Of a stretch of DNA of 64,000 bases, positions 45,189-53,730 are shown one piece after another. The position numbers and the translations under genes were made by a program. Where the stretch lies: the NCBI RefSeq assembly GCF_002161055.1, contig NZ_NFLT01000002.1, forward strand, positions 124,001-188,000. The letters are read 5' to 3'. A model generated the notes under the pieces. It searched no databases. It saw only the letters and a program-made list of their open reading frames with translations, and was not told where the DNA came from. Each line of letters opens with the position of its first letter. Within the stretch, counting starts at the first letter, position 1. The DNA is from Tyzzerella sp. An114 (lineage in GTDB: Bacteria > Bacillota > Clostridia > Lachnospirales > Anaerotignaceae).

Positions 45189-46322
45189 ATGTATAAATTA
45201 TTAAAAACTTGTGGTAGAGCAAAAAGAGGTGAGTTTCACACTCCTCATGGTGTTATACAGACACCTGTTTTTATGAATGTTGGAACTCTTGCAGCTATAA
45301 AAGGTGCACTTTCAACAGAAGACCTTGAAAAAATAAAATGTCAAGTTGAGCTTTCAAACACATATCATCTTCATTTGAGACCGGGAGATGAAGTTGTTAA
45401 AAAACTTGGAGGTCTTCATAAATTTATGGTTTGGGACAAACCAATATTGACAGATTCTGGCGGATTTCAGGTCTTTTCACTTACTTCTCTTAGAAAAATA
45501 ACAGAGGAGGGTGTATATTTTAATTCCCATATTGACGGAAGAAAAATATTTATGGGACCAGAAGAAAGTATGAGAATACAGTCAAATTTAGCTTCTACAA
45601 TAGCTATGGCTTTTGATGAGTGTATTGGAATACCTGCTGAAAGAAATTATGTTGAACAGTCTGTTGCTAGAACAACAAGATGGCTTGCTCGTTCAAAGGC
45701 TGAGATTGATAGACTTAATAATCTTGATGATACAATAAATAAAAAACAGATGCTCTTTGGTATAAATCAGGGTGCAACTTATGCTGATATAAGAATTGAG
45801 CATGCGAAAGTTATTTCTGACATGGATTTAGACGGATATGCAATAGGAGGTCTTGCAGTAGGTGAGACTCACGAGGAAATGTATCGTATATTAGAAGAGG
45901 TAGTACCATACCTTCCTCAGAATAAACCTACATACCTTATGGGTGTCGGAACTCCTGAAAATATTCTTGAAGCTGTTGAAAGAGGTGTTGATTTCTTTGA
46001 CTGTGTCCTTCCTGCAAGAAATGGACGTCATGCCAATGTTTATACAAATAAGGGTAAACTCAATCTTATGAATGCAAAATATGAGCTTGATGATACACCT
46101 ATTGACGAAACTTGTACTTGTCCAACTTGTCAGAGATATACAAAGGCTTATATACGTCATCTTTTCAAGGCGAAAGAAATGCTTGCTATGCGTCTTTGTG
46201 TTATGCATAATCTTCATTTCTTCAATACAATGATGGAAGAAATAAGAGATGCCATTGAAAATGGAACATTTGCAGAGTATAAGAAAGCAAAACTTGAAGG
46301 ATTTAAGGAAAACGGCAAATAA
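45189..46322 (+). CDS. tgt: tRNA-guanine (queuine) transglycosylase
   Basis: 377 residues. Swaps G34 of GUN anticodons for a queuosine precursor. PVFMNVGTLAAIKGA, the catalytic Asp in ILTDSGGFQVFS, the DGRKIFMGPEESM block, the base-specific region GINQGATYADIRIEHA with GYAIGGLAVGE, and the Zn site CTCPTCQRY with a distal His. Start ATG after AAAGAATGGAG. yajC lies 107 bases downstream, the usual tgt-yajC arrangement that leads to secDF in many bacteria; here it stops after yajC. Confidence 0.97.
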   Translation: MYKLLKTCGRAKRGEFHTPHGVIQTPVFMNVGTLAAIKGALSTEDLEKIKCQVELSNTYHLHLRPGDEVVKKLGGLHKFMVWDKPILTDSGGFQVFSLTSLRKITEEGVYFNSHIDGRKIFMGPEESMRIQSNLASTIAMAFDECIGIPAERNYVEQSVARTTRWLARSKAEIDRLNNLDDTINKKQMLFGINQGATYADIRIEHAKVISDMDLDGYAIGGLAVGETHEEMYRILEEVVPYLPQNKPTYLMGVGTPENILEAVERGVDFFDCVLPARNGRHANVYTNKGKLNLMNAKYELDDTPIDETCTCPTCQRYTKAYIRHLFKAKEMLAMRLCVMHNLHFFNTMMEEIRDAIENGTFAEYKKAKLEGFKENGK

Positions 46323-46429
46323 TTTTGTTATATTAAAATTTAATTTGACTATTTTAAATGATTTTAATATAATTTATATACTATGTTTTATTATTCTGAG
46401 AATAATAAGTAAAAAAGGAGAGAATTTTA

Positions 46430-46885
46430 ATGAGCAATTTATTTTACTTACTCAGTGGCACAAGTTCAATAGTGGGAAATGGCGGAACAAGTGGAGCTGC
46501 TGAAAGTACAACACAGGCAACAGGTGGATTTATGTCAAATCCTATAATGGTTATAGTTATATACTGTGTTGTTATTTTTGGTGCTTTATATTTCTTCTCT
46601 ATTAGACCACAGAAAAAGAGAGAAAAAGAAGCAGACGCTATGCGTTCAATGATTAAACCTGGTGATTCTGTATTATTAAACAATGGTATGTATGGAACAA
46701 TCGTTGATGTTACAGCTGAATGTTTCATCATTGAGTTTGGTACAAACAAAGGTATCCGTATACCTGTTATCAAACAGGAAGTTGCCCTTGTTAGAGAGCC
46801 TAACCTTTCAAACAAAGAGCCTGAATCTATTGTTGAAGAAAAACCTAAAAAATCATTATTTGGCTTTGGAAAAAAAGAAGACTAA
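46430..46885 (+). CDS. yajC: Preprotein translocase subunit YajC
   Basis: 151 residues. One membrane span (about 40-62), then the conserved FSIRPQKKREKEADAMRSMIKPGDSVLLNNGMYGTI (RPQ motif and the basic SH3-like domain). YajC joins the SecDF complex at the membrane. The long N-terminus, Gly/Ser/Thr-rich, precedes the span, which is unusual since most YajC start near the membrane. No secDF follows; convergent terminators and an ABC-F gene come next. Confidence 0.93.
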   Translation: MSNLFYLLSGTSSIVGNGGTSGAAESTTQATGGFMSNPIMVIVIYCVVIFGALYFFSIRPQKKREKEADAMRSMIKPGDSVLLNNGMYGTIVDVTAECFIIEFGTNKGIRIPVIKQEVALVREPNLSNKEPESIVEEKPKKSLFGFGKKED

Positions 46886-46891
46886 TATTTT

Positions 46892-46920
46892 TACAGCGGT
46901 AAAATTTACCGCTGTTTTTT
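46892..46920 (+). terminator. Terminator of tgt-yajC
   Basis: ACAGCGGTAA / TTACCGCTGT stem followed by six T residues. Confidence 0.9.
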
Positions 46921-46933
46921 CATTTTAAATAAT

Positions 46934-46966
46934 AAAAAAACCACAGATTTCTTTGTGGTTTTTTTT
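46934..46966. terminator. Terminator of the ABC-F gene
   Basis: AAAAAACCACA / TGTGGTTTTTTTT, facing the minus-strand ABC-F gene. Confidence 0.85.
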
Positions 46967-46980
46967 GATAAACAAAATAA

Positions 46981-48537
46981 TTAAATATGTTTTGTTGTCC
47001 AGCTTTCACAGTTCCATACATCAGTAGCTAAATCCTGATAAAATTCTGGTTCATGGCATATAAGAAGTATACTTCCTTTATATGCTTTTAAAGCTCTTTT
47101 AAGTTCTTCTTTTGCATCAACATCAAGATGGTTTGTAGGCTCGTCTAAGAGGAGTATATTACTTTCTCTGTTTATAAGTTTACAGAGACGTACTTTTGCC
47201 TGTTCTCCACCGCTTAATACTTTTACCATACTTTCAATGTGTTTTGTTGTAAGTCCACATTTTGCAAGAGCTGAACGAACTTCATACTGATTAAATGAAG
47301 GGAACTCCTCCCAAATTTCATCAATACAGCTTATATTGCTTTCATATTTTTTCTCCTGCTCAAAATATCCTATACTTAAATAGTCTCCAAGCTCAACTGT
47401 ACCTGAAAGAGGTGGTATAAGTCCCAAAATACTTTTTAAGAGTGTTGTTTTACCAATACCGTTTGCACCTGTTAAAGCTATTTTCTGACCTCTCTCCATT
47501 TCAAGAGTTAATGGTTTTGATAAAGGTTCATCATAACCTATAACAAGATTATCTGTTTTAAATATATATCTTCCTGAAGCTCTCGCCTCTTTGAAGTTAA
47601 ATTCTGGCTTTGGTTTCTCCTTAGCAAGCTCTATTATGTCCATTTTATCAAGTTTTTTCTGTCTTGACATAGCCATGTTTCTTGTGGCAACCCTTGCTTT
47701 ATTTCTTGCAACGAAGTCTTTAAGCTCGTCAATTTCCTGCTGCTGTTTTTTGTAAGCAGCTTCAAGCTGTGCTTTTTTCATTGCATATATTTCTTGGAAT
47801 TTGTCATAGTCTCCCACATATCTGTTTATTTCTTGGTTTTCAACATGATATATAAGATTTATAACACTATTTAAAAATGGTATGTCATGGGATATAAGTA
47901 TAAATGCATTTTCATAGTCATTAAGGTATCTTTTAAGCCATTCAATATGCTGTTCATCAAGATAGTTTGTAGGCTCGTCCAAAAGAAGTATGTCAGGTTT
48001 TTCAAGAAGAAGTTTTCCAAGAAGGACTTTTGTTCTCTGTCCACCACTAAGCTCTGTTACATCTTTGTCAAAACCTATCTCATCAAGACCTAATGCACGT
48101 CCAACTTCATCAACTTTTGTATCTATAATATAAAAATCGTGAGTGTCAAGTAAATCTTGTATAGTTCCTGTTTCTTCCATGAGAGTTTCAAGTTCTTCTG
48201 GTGTTGCGTCTCCCATTTTTCCGTACATTTCATTCATATTTGCTTCCATTTCAAAAAGAAATGAGAAAGCTGATTTTAATACATCACGAATAGTCATTCC
48301 TTTTTCAAGAACTGTGTGCTGGTCAAGGTATCCTACACGAACATTTTTTGCCCATTCAATTTTTCCTTCATCAGGCTGAAGCTTACCTGTGACAATATTC
48401 ATAAATGTTGATTTTCCTTCGCCATTAGCACCAATAAAGCCTACGTGTTCGCCTTTTAAAAGACGGAATGAAACATTATTAAAAATAGCTCTGTCGCCAA
48501 ATCCATGGCTTAAGTTTGTTACATTTAAAATACTCAT
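46981..48537 (-). CDS. ABC-F family ATPase (YbiT/YkpA-like translation factor)
   Basis: 518 residues, two ABC domains and no membrane spans. Domain 1: GANGEGKST, LSGGQRTKVLLGKLLLEKPDILLLDEPTNYLD; a charged linker (KKQQQEIDELKDFVARNKARVATRNMAMSRQKKLD) that in this family reaches to the ribosomal P site; domain 2: GANGIGKTT and LSGGEQAKVRL with LLLDEPTNHLD. This order matches YbiT/YkpA more than antibiotic-resistance types. No leader peptide or attenuator was evident upstream. Start ATG after CAAGGAG. Confidence 0.93.
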   Translation of the reverse strand: MSILNVTNLSHGFGDRAIFNNVSFRLLKGEHVGFIGANGEGKSTFMNIVTGKLQPDEGKIEWAKNVRVGYLDQHTVLEKGMTIRDVLKSAFSFLFEMEANMNEMYGKMGDATPEELETLMEETGTIQDLLDTHDFYIIDTKVDEVGRALGLDEIGFDKDVTELSGGQRTKVLLGKLLLEKPDILLLDEPTNYLDEQHIEWLKRYLNDYENAFILISHDIPFLNSVINLIYHVENQEINRYVGDYDKFQEIYAMKKAQLEAAYKKQQQEIDELKDFVARNKARVATRNMAMSRQKKLDKMDIIELAKEKPKPEFNFKEARASGRYIFKTDNLVIGYDEPLSKPLTLEMERGQKIALTGANGIGKTTLLKSILGLIPPLSGTVELGDYLSIGYFEQEKKYESNISCIDEIWEEFPSFNQYEVRSALAKCGLTTKHIESMVKVLSGGEQAKVRLCKLINRESNILLLDEPTNHLDVDAKEELKRALKAYKGSILLICHEPEFYQDLATDVWNCESWTTKHI

Positions 48538-48871
48538 TATAAAACTCCTTGTAAAATTAATCGCTCTGTTGAGTTTACACTAAAAATGCTATGTTTTCAA
48601 GATAAACAGAGTGTTATTTGAAATTAAGGAGTGTTATTTTTTTGTTAAATAATATATTTTGAATACAATCTGCAAAATCCATAAAATAATATGTAAAAGT
48701 TTGTGGTGTCAAGTAAAAAAATATATATGAAAATGCTATTAATTTTATTATTATAGTAGAATTGTATAAAAAATATTCTGTTTCTATGGAAAAAATTTAA
48801 AAAATGTTGTATCCTAACTATATAATATTAATTCTCATATTTATTATATTTTAAAAGGAGAGAACGATTTT
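48538..48871 (+). promoter_or_regulatory. Intergenic region upstream of the hydrogenase signalling operon
   Basis: 334 AT-rich bases. A TATAAT at 48821-48826 is a likely -10 for the operon. GAGTGTTATTT occurs twice, 20 bases apart (48609-48619 and 48629-48639). TTGTTAAAT at 48641 is at most a half-site of the Rex motif. AAAAGGAGAGAA lies before the first start. Confidence 0.45.
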
Positions 48872-49114
48872 ATGGTTATTAATGTTTGTATTGGAAGTGC
48901 GTGTCATTTAAAGGGGTCTTATGACATAATAAAAATTTTTGAAAAACTTATTGAAGAAAATAAACTTTCTGAAAAACTTAGTGTAAAAGCAAGTTTTTGT
49001 CTTGGAAATTGTGTTGGTGCTGTGTCTGTAAAATTTGATGATAAAGTTTATTCTGTACAGCCTGATACAGCCAATGAATTTTTTGAAAGTGTTGTAAGGG
49101 AGAAGGTATGCTGA
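48872..49114 (+). CDS. Thioredoxin-like [2Fe-2S] protein (NuoE/HydC-like domain)
   Basis: 80 residues. Four Cys in the pattern CIGSAC ... CLGNC (near 6, 11, 43, 47), the cluster-binding set of NuoE-type thioredoxin-like ferredoxins. It lacks the N-terminal helical part of NuoE and is only the domain itself. It opens the hydrogenase operon and its stop overlaps the next ATG, so electron exchange with the sensory protein is a reasonable inference. Confidence 0.85.
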   Translation: MVINVCIGSACHLKGSYDIIKIFEKLIEENKLSEKLSVKASFCLGNCVGAVSVKFDDKVYSVQPDTANEFFESVVREKVC

Positions 49115-50820
49115 TGAAATTGTTTAATTTCACAGCCGAACACTGCATGAACTGTTATAAGTGCGTCAGAAGTTGCACTGTAAAGGCTATTCGCTTTAAT
49201 GATAACAGAGCTGTAATTGATGAAGAAAAATGTATAGCTTGTGGTCAATGTTTTGTTGCTTGTCCTAAACATGCAAAAAATATGGATAATGATATTTCTA
49301 TTGTAAAGGAAAAAATAAAATCCGGTCAAAGAGTTGTTGCTTGTCTTGACTCTGCCTATTTGGGAGTTTTTAAAGAGCCGGGAAAATTTATATCAGCTCT
49401 AAGAAAGCTTGGATTTTATTCCGTTCAAGAAATTGCAGCAGGTTCAGAGGCTTGTATATCAGAATATATAAATTTTATAAAAAATAATTCTGATTTAAAC
49501 TATATAATAAACAGTAGTTGTCCTTCTGTTAATATGTTTATACAAAAATATTATCCTAGCCTTACAAAGTATATAATACCTGTTGTTACTCCTGTTGAGG
49601 CTCTTGGAAAGGCTATAAAGTCCGAAAATAAAAATGCATATACAGTTTATATAGGTCCGTGTATGAGTAAAAAAGCTCTTACAAGTCCTTTATATTCTGA
49701 TGTACCTGTTAATGCTCATATTACTTTTGTTGAAATTACACGTATGTTTAAACATAGTTTTATAAATATTGATGAGTTGGAACCTTCTGTTCCAGATGTA
49801 ACTCCAAATATATTCGGAGAAAATTATTCAATATCAGGTGATATTTTTAAAGAGCTTTACAATGTTATAGAGACAAATGGATATGATATGTTCAAAATAA
49901 ATGGTCTTGAACATGTTAAAAATCTTTTTATTTCTATGGAAAAGGGTACTATTGGCAAATCTTATATAGGTATTTCTGCTTGTGATGAGTCTTGTATAAA
50001 TGGACCTTTTATACTTGATAAAACTGAAGGAATGTTTATGAGAAAGCAGAGAATGAGATTTTTTGCTAAAAAAGGTTGGGAAGTTAATAAAAGCCAAATT
50101 GATTGGTCTAAAATTGATTTAAACTGTGAATATGAGCCTAAACCTGTAATCAGAAAAAAAGCCAGCGATGAAGATATTATAAAAATACTCAAAAAAATGG
50201 GTAAAAACTCAAGGGCTGATGAACTTGATTGTGGTGCTTGTGGTTATGACAGTTGTAGAAAAAAAGCCCAAGCTGTATATGAAGGAATGTCTACAACAGA
50301 TATGTGTATGCCTTATATGCGTTCAAAGGCTGAAAATATAAATGGTACAATATTTTTTAATTCAAGAAATACAATAATTGTTTTAAATAAACATTTAAAG
50401 GTTCTTAATTTTAATCCTACGGCAGAGAGAATATTTAATGTGGAAGCTTCTGACATTGTGGGAAGAAGTATTGAAAATATTATACCTGCCAATGATATAC
50501 TTAGATGTATAAGAGAAGAAAAAGACATAATAGGAAAAAAAGTAAAACTTGTTGACTATGATAAGGTTGTTTTACAAAATATTATATATATAAAGGAACA
50601 AAACGAAATTCTTATAACAATGCAGGATGTAACTCTTGATGAAAAAAGAAAGGCTGAAATTGCAGCTTTGAAAAAACAAACTGCTGAAACTGCAAACAAT
50701 GTAATTGAAAAACAAATGAGAGTTGCTCAGCTTATAGCAAGTCTTTTGGGAGAGACTACTGCTGAAACTAAAATTGCACTTAATAAGCTTAGAGATGTTG
50801 TTATAAAAGAAGGTGATTGA
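49114..50820 (+). CDS. hydS: Sensory-type [FeFe]-hydrogenase-like protein with PAS domain (HydS-like)
   Basis: 568 residues. 8Fe-8S ferredoxin domain (CMNCYKCVRSCTVKAI, CIACGQCFVACP), then the H-cluster domain: L1 INSSCPSV (near 132-138), L2 IGPCMSKKAL (near 180), L3 ISACDESCING (near 287). Ligand Cys are kept, but the proton-transfer Cys of L1 is Ser and the L2 Glu is Leu, so normal turnover is unlikely. Next comes a Cys-rich domain LDCGACGYDSCRKKAQA (near 373), then a PAS domain (about 410-510) and a helical tail. This matches group C sensory hydrogenases. Start is the ATG overlapping the upstream stop (TGATG). Confidence 0.9.
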   Translation: MKLFNFTAEHCMNCYKCVRSCTVKAIRFNDNRAVIDEEKCIACGQCFVACPKHAKNMDNDISIVKEKIKSGQRVVACLDSAYLGVFKEPGKFISALRKLGFYSVQEIAAGSEACISEYINFIKNNSDLNYIINSSCPSVNMFIQKYYPSLTKYIIPVVTPVEALGKAIKSENKNAYTVYIGPCMSKKALTSPLYSDVPVNAHITFVEITRMFKHSFINIDELEPSVPDVTPNIFGENYSISGDIFKELYNVIETNGYDMFKINGLEHVKNLFISMEKGTIGKSYIGISACDESCINGPFILDKTEGMFMRKQRMRFFAKKGWEVNKSQIDWSKIDLNCEYEPKPVIRKKASDEDIIKILKKMGKNSRADELDCGACGYDSCRKKAQAVYEGMSTTDMCMPYMRSKAENINGTIFFNSRNTIIVLNKHLKVLNFNPTAERIFNVEASDIVGRSIENIIPANDILRCIREEKDIIGKKVKLVDYDKVVLQNIIYIKEQNEILITMQDVTLDEKRKAEIAALKKQTAETANNVIEKQMRVAQLIASLLGETTAETKIALNKLRDVVIKEGD

Positions 50821-50822
50821 TT

Positions 50823-51992
50823 ATGTTTTTTGTTGATACGGCTTATAACAGTATTATAAAATACGGCGAGGAGCTTTGTGGAGACCATGTTGAACAGGTC
50901 AATCTTCCTGATAGCAAAATACTTGTGTTGTCTGACGGATTGGGAAGTGGTGTTAAGGCAAATATACTTGCAACTCTTACATCTAAAATTGCAGCAACAA
51001 TGCTTAAAGAGGGAGCAACTCTTGAGGATACAATAGATACAATAGTTCATACACTTCCTGTATGCTCTGAAAGAAAACTTGCATATTCCACATTTACAAT
51101 TATAAAAGTTTATAATGATGGTAATGTTTATACAGCCGAGTTTGATAATCCTTCTATATTTCTTATTAAAAAGGGTGAAAGCTATAATATAGAAAAGGAA
51201 AAAAGAATTATAAATGAAAAAATAATATATGAAGCTAATTTTAAATTAGATGAAGAAAGTATGCTTGTAGCTGTAAGTGATGGAGTTGTCCATGCAGGAG
51301 TTGGAAAAAGTCTTTGTTTAGGTTGGCAGAGAGAAAATGTTGAAAAATATTTAAAAGAAATATCACAGAATAATATTTCAACAAAAGCAACCATAAGAAA
51401 AGTACTTCATCAATGTAATACATATTATGAAGGAGAAGCGGGAGATGATACAACAGTTCTTGCTGTTAAAATAAGGAGACAGAATAAAATAAATCTTTTT
51501 ACAGGGCCTCCTAAAAATCCTGATGATGATTTTATAATTGTAAATGAAATACTTAAATCAGATGGAAAAGTTGTTGTATGTGGTGGTACTACTGCCAATA
51601 TAATTGCTAGAGCTTTAAACTGTGAAGTTGAGATTGATTTATCAACAATGACTCCTACTGTTCCTCCTGTTGCTGTAATTCCAAAAGTAGAGCTTGTAAC
51701 AGAGGGCGTAATAACTATAAATAAAGCCATAGAGCTTATAAAGTCCTATAATAATCCAAGAGAAATGCCTTATATTCTTCCTAAACTTCAGGAGAGAAAT
51801 GCAGCAGCAATGCTTGCAAGACTTCTTATAGAGGATTGTGACAAACTTAATTTATGGGTTGGTCAAGCTGTAAATCCGGCACATCAAGCAGAAGGATTTG
51901 ATATGAATTTTAATTTTAAAATAAATCAGATAAAGGAACTTGCTCATCTTGTTGAGGAGATGGGAAAAGAAGTAAAAATAAAATATATTTAA
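50823..51992 (+). CDS. SpoIIE-type PP2C protein phosphatase with extra C-terminal domain
   Basis: 389 residues. The PP2C metal residues are all visible: VLSDGLGSG (near 38), AVSDGVVHAG (near 151) and AGDDTTVLAV (near 209), so it should be an active Mn-dependent Ser/Thr phosphatase. From about 220 an additional region follows (GPPKNPDDD, CGGTTANIIARALNC, then a helical end) that I cannot assign. It has no sensor domain of its own; the PAS protein just upstream is the likely regulator. AGGTGAT overlapping the hydS end favours the ATG at 50823 over TTG at 50817. Confidence 0.9.
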   Translation: MFFVDTAYNSIIKYGEELCGDHVEQVNLPDSKILVLSDGLGSGVKANILATLTSKIAATMLKEGATLEDTIDTIVHTLPVCSERKLAYSTFTIIKVYNDGNVYTAEFDNPSIFLIKKGESYNIEKEKRIINEKIIYEANFKLDEESMLVAVSDGVVHAGVGKSLCLGWQRENVEKYLKEISQNNISTKATIRKVLHQCNTYYEGEAGDDTTVLAVKIRRQNKINLFTGPPKNPDDDFIIVNEILKSDGKVVVCGGTTANIIARALNCEVEIDLSTMTPTVPPVAVIPKVELVTEGVITINKAIELIKSYNNPREMPYILPKLQERNAAAMLARLLIEDCDKLNLWVGQAVNPAHQAEGFDMNFNFKINQIKELAHLVEEMGKEVKIKYI

Positions 51993-52010
51993 GAGAAAAA
52001 GGGGTAGGCT

Positions 52011-53489
52011 ATGCGTAAATTTGAAAGTAATGTTCAGTACATAAAATATATGGTAAACAAAGAACTTGTAAAAAGACTTTTAAGTAACACTTTGAGTGAT
52101 TCCCTTGAAAGTCTCCAAGATATTTCAGAAAAACTTATTCCGGGACCAAAACCAATGACAAGATGTTGTATATACAAAGAAAGACACATCATTCAGGAAA
52201 GAGCAAAACTTACTATGAAACCTCTTGAAGGTGATAATGTAATTAAAATACTTCCTGAAGCTTGTGATGAATGTCCTATTGATAGATTTGTTGTAACAGA
52301 GGCTTGTAGAGGTTGTCTTGGTCATAAGTGCCATGAAAATTGCCCTAAAGATGCAATTATAATAATGAACCACAGAGCTTATATTGACCAGAATAAGTGT
52401 ATTGAGTGTGGAAGATGTAAAGCTGTATGTCCATTTAATGCTATAAGTGAAGTTCAGAGACCTTGTATACGTTCTTGTGCTATAAATGCCATAAGTATGG
52501 ACGAAAACAGAAAAGCTCGTATTGATGATGAAAAATGTGTTTCATGTGGTGCTTGTGTTTATAATTGTCCTTTCGGAGCTATTGTAGATAAGTCTTATGT
52601 TCTCGATATAATGAAACTTATAAAAGACTCTGAAAATAATACAAAATATAAAGTTTATGCAGTTGTTGCTCCTGCAATATCAAGTCAGTTTACAGATGCA
52701 AAAATTAATCAAGTTATAGGCGGTATAGAAAAGATTGGTTTTTATCATGCTGTTGAGGCTGCTCTTGGTGCTGATGTTGTAGCATACCATGAAGGACATG
52801 AATTTGCAGAGACAATTGACGAAAGAAAATGGATGACAACTTCTTGCTGTCCTGCTTTTGTAAGTTACATGAGAAAAAATTATCCTGATATGATGAGCCA
52901 TGTTTCTGGAACAGTTTCTCCTATGGTTGCCATAGCAAGAATTATAAAATCAACAGACCCTACTGCTAAAGTTGTATTTATTGGACCTTGTACAGCAAAG
53001 AAAATGGAAATTAAACTTGAAGATATTAAGGACGCTGTTGAATATACAATGACATTTGAGGAACTTCAAGCAATATTTGATGCTATGGATATAAATCTCA
53101 AAGAAATTCCAGAGTCTGTTCTTGACAATGCTTCATATTATGGAAGAATATTTGCAAGAAGTGGAGGAGTTACAGACGCTGTTACTCAGATTATAAAACT
53201 TGAAGGAATAGACAAGCCTTTCAAACCAACAAAATATGACGGTCTTGCAGATTGTGTTAAAATAATAAAAGTTGCGTCAATGGGCAAACTTCCTTTCAAC
53301 TTTATTGAGGGTATGGCTTGTAAAGGCGGTTGTATAGGTGGTGCGGCTTCTCTCTCTCATGGACCTAAAGACCTTGGAGAAGTTGACAAATACGGAAAAC
53401 TCTCAAAAGAGGAAAACAGTCTTGATGCTATAAGAGTATTTGACCTTGATTCTGTAAATCTTGAAAGAGATTATGGAAAAAATGAATAA
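52011..53489 (+). CDS. Monomeric [FeFe] hydrogenase, paralogue of the 25 kb gene
   Basis: 492 residues. N-terminal 4Fe-4S clusters (ACRGCLGHKCHENCP, CIECGRCKAVCP, CVSCGACVYNCP), then L1 TSCCPAF, L2 IGPCTAKKME and L3 EGMACKGGCIGGAA, all with the H-cluster Cys and the L1 Cys and L2 Glu needed for proton transfer. The layout is the same as the protein at 25120-26643. It lies 18 bases behind the phosphatase gene, so it is the enzymatic member of a sensor-phosphatase-enzyme operon. Expected partner: ferredoxin. Confidence 0.92.
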   Translation: MRKFESNVQYIKYMVNKELVKRLLSNTLSDSLESLQDISEKLIPGPKPMTRCCIYKERHIIQERAKLTMKPLEGDNVIKILPEACDECPIDRFVVTEACRGCLGHKCHENCPKDAIIIMNHRAYIDQNKCIECGRCKAVCPFNAISEVQRPCIRSCAINAISMDENRKARIDDEKCVSCGACVYNCPFGAIVDKSYVLDIMKLIKDSENNTKYKVYAVVAPAISSQFTDAKINQVIGGIEKIGFYHAVEAALGADVVAYHEGHEFAETIDERKWMTTSCCPAFVSYMRKNYPDMMSHVSGTVSPMVAIARIIKSTDPTAKVVFIGPCTAKKMEIKLEDIKDAVEYTMTFEELQAIFDAMDINLKEIPESVLDNASYYGRIFARSGGVTDAVTQIIKLEGIDKPFKPTKYDGLADCVKIIKVASMGKLPFNFIEGMACKGGCIGGAASLSHGPKDLGEVDKYGKLSKEENSLDAIRVFDLDSVNLERDYGKNE

Positions 53490-53499
53490 TATTTAATAA

Positions 53500-53531
53500 A
53501 AAAGGTATTTCTTTAATGAAATACCTTTTTT
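53500..53531 (+). terminator. Terminator of the hydrogenase operon
   Basis: AAAAGGTATTTC / GAAATACCTTTT stem with TTTAAT loop and T-run. Confidence 0.9.
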
Positions 53532-53575
53532 ATTGTATAAAATTTCGAAAAACAATGCTTTACCATGACAAAGTA

Positions 53576-53700
53576 TTGACAATAAAGCATTCTTTTGTAA
53601 TAATAATTTAGATAATGGGTTGAATGTATATATAAACCTGTTTATATGCATATGCGGAATTTCTTTATAAAAAGAAATATAAAGCCATTATTTTGGCTTT
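53576..53700 (+). promoter_or_regulatory. putP promoter and hairpin-bearing leader
   Basis: TTGACA at 53576-53581 with TAATAA at about 19 bases is a possible promoter. The leader holds two hairpins: TTTCTTT / AAAGAAA (near 53660-53678) and AAAGCCA / TGGCTTT (near 53682-53701), the latter ending about 12 bases before the ribosome site GGAAGGGG. There is no U-run, so translation control rather than termination would be expected, if any. Confidence 0.4.
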
Positions 53701-53730
53701 AAACTAAAAATTTTGGAAGGGGTTATTTTA

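Noticed and set aside
48641-48660. Rex operator upstream of the hydrogenase operon
   Set aside because: Only one half (TTGTTAA) fits; the inverted half is absent.
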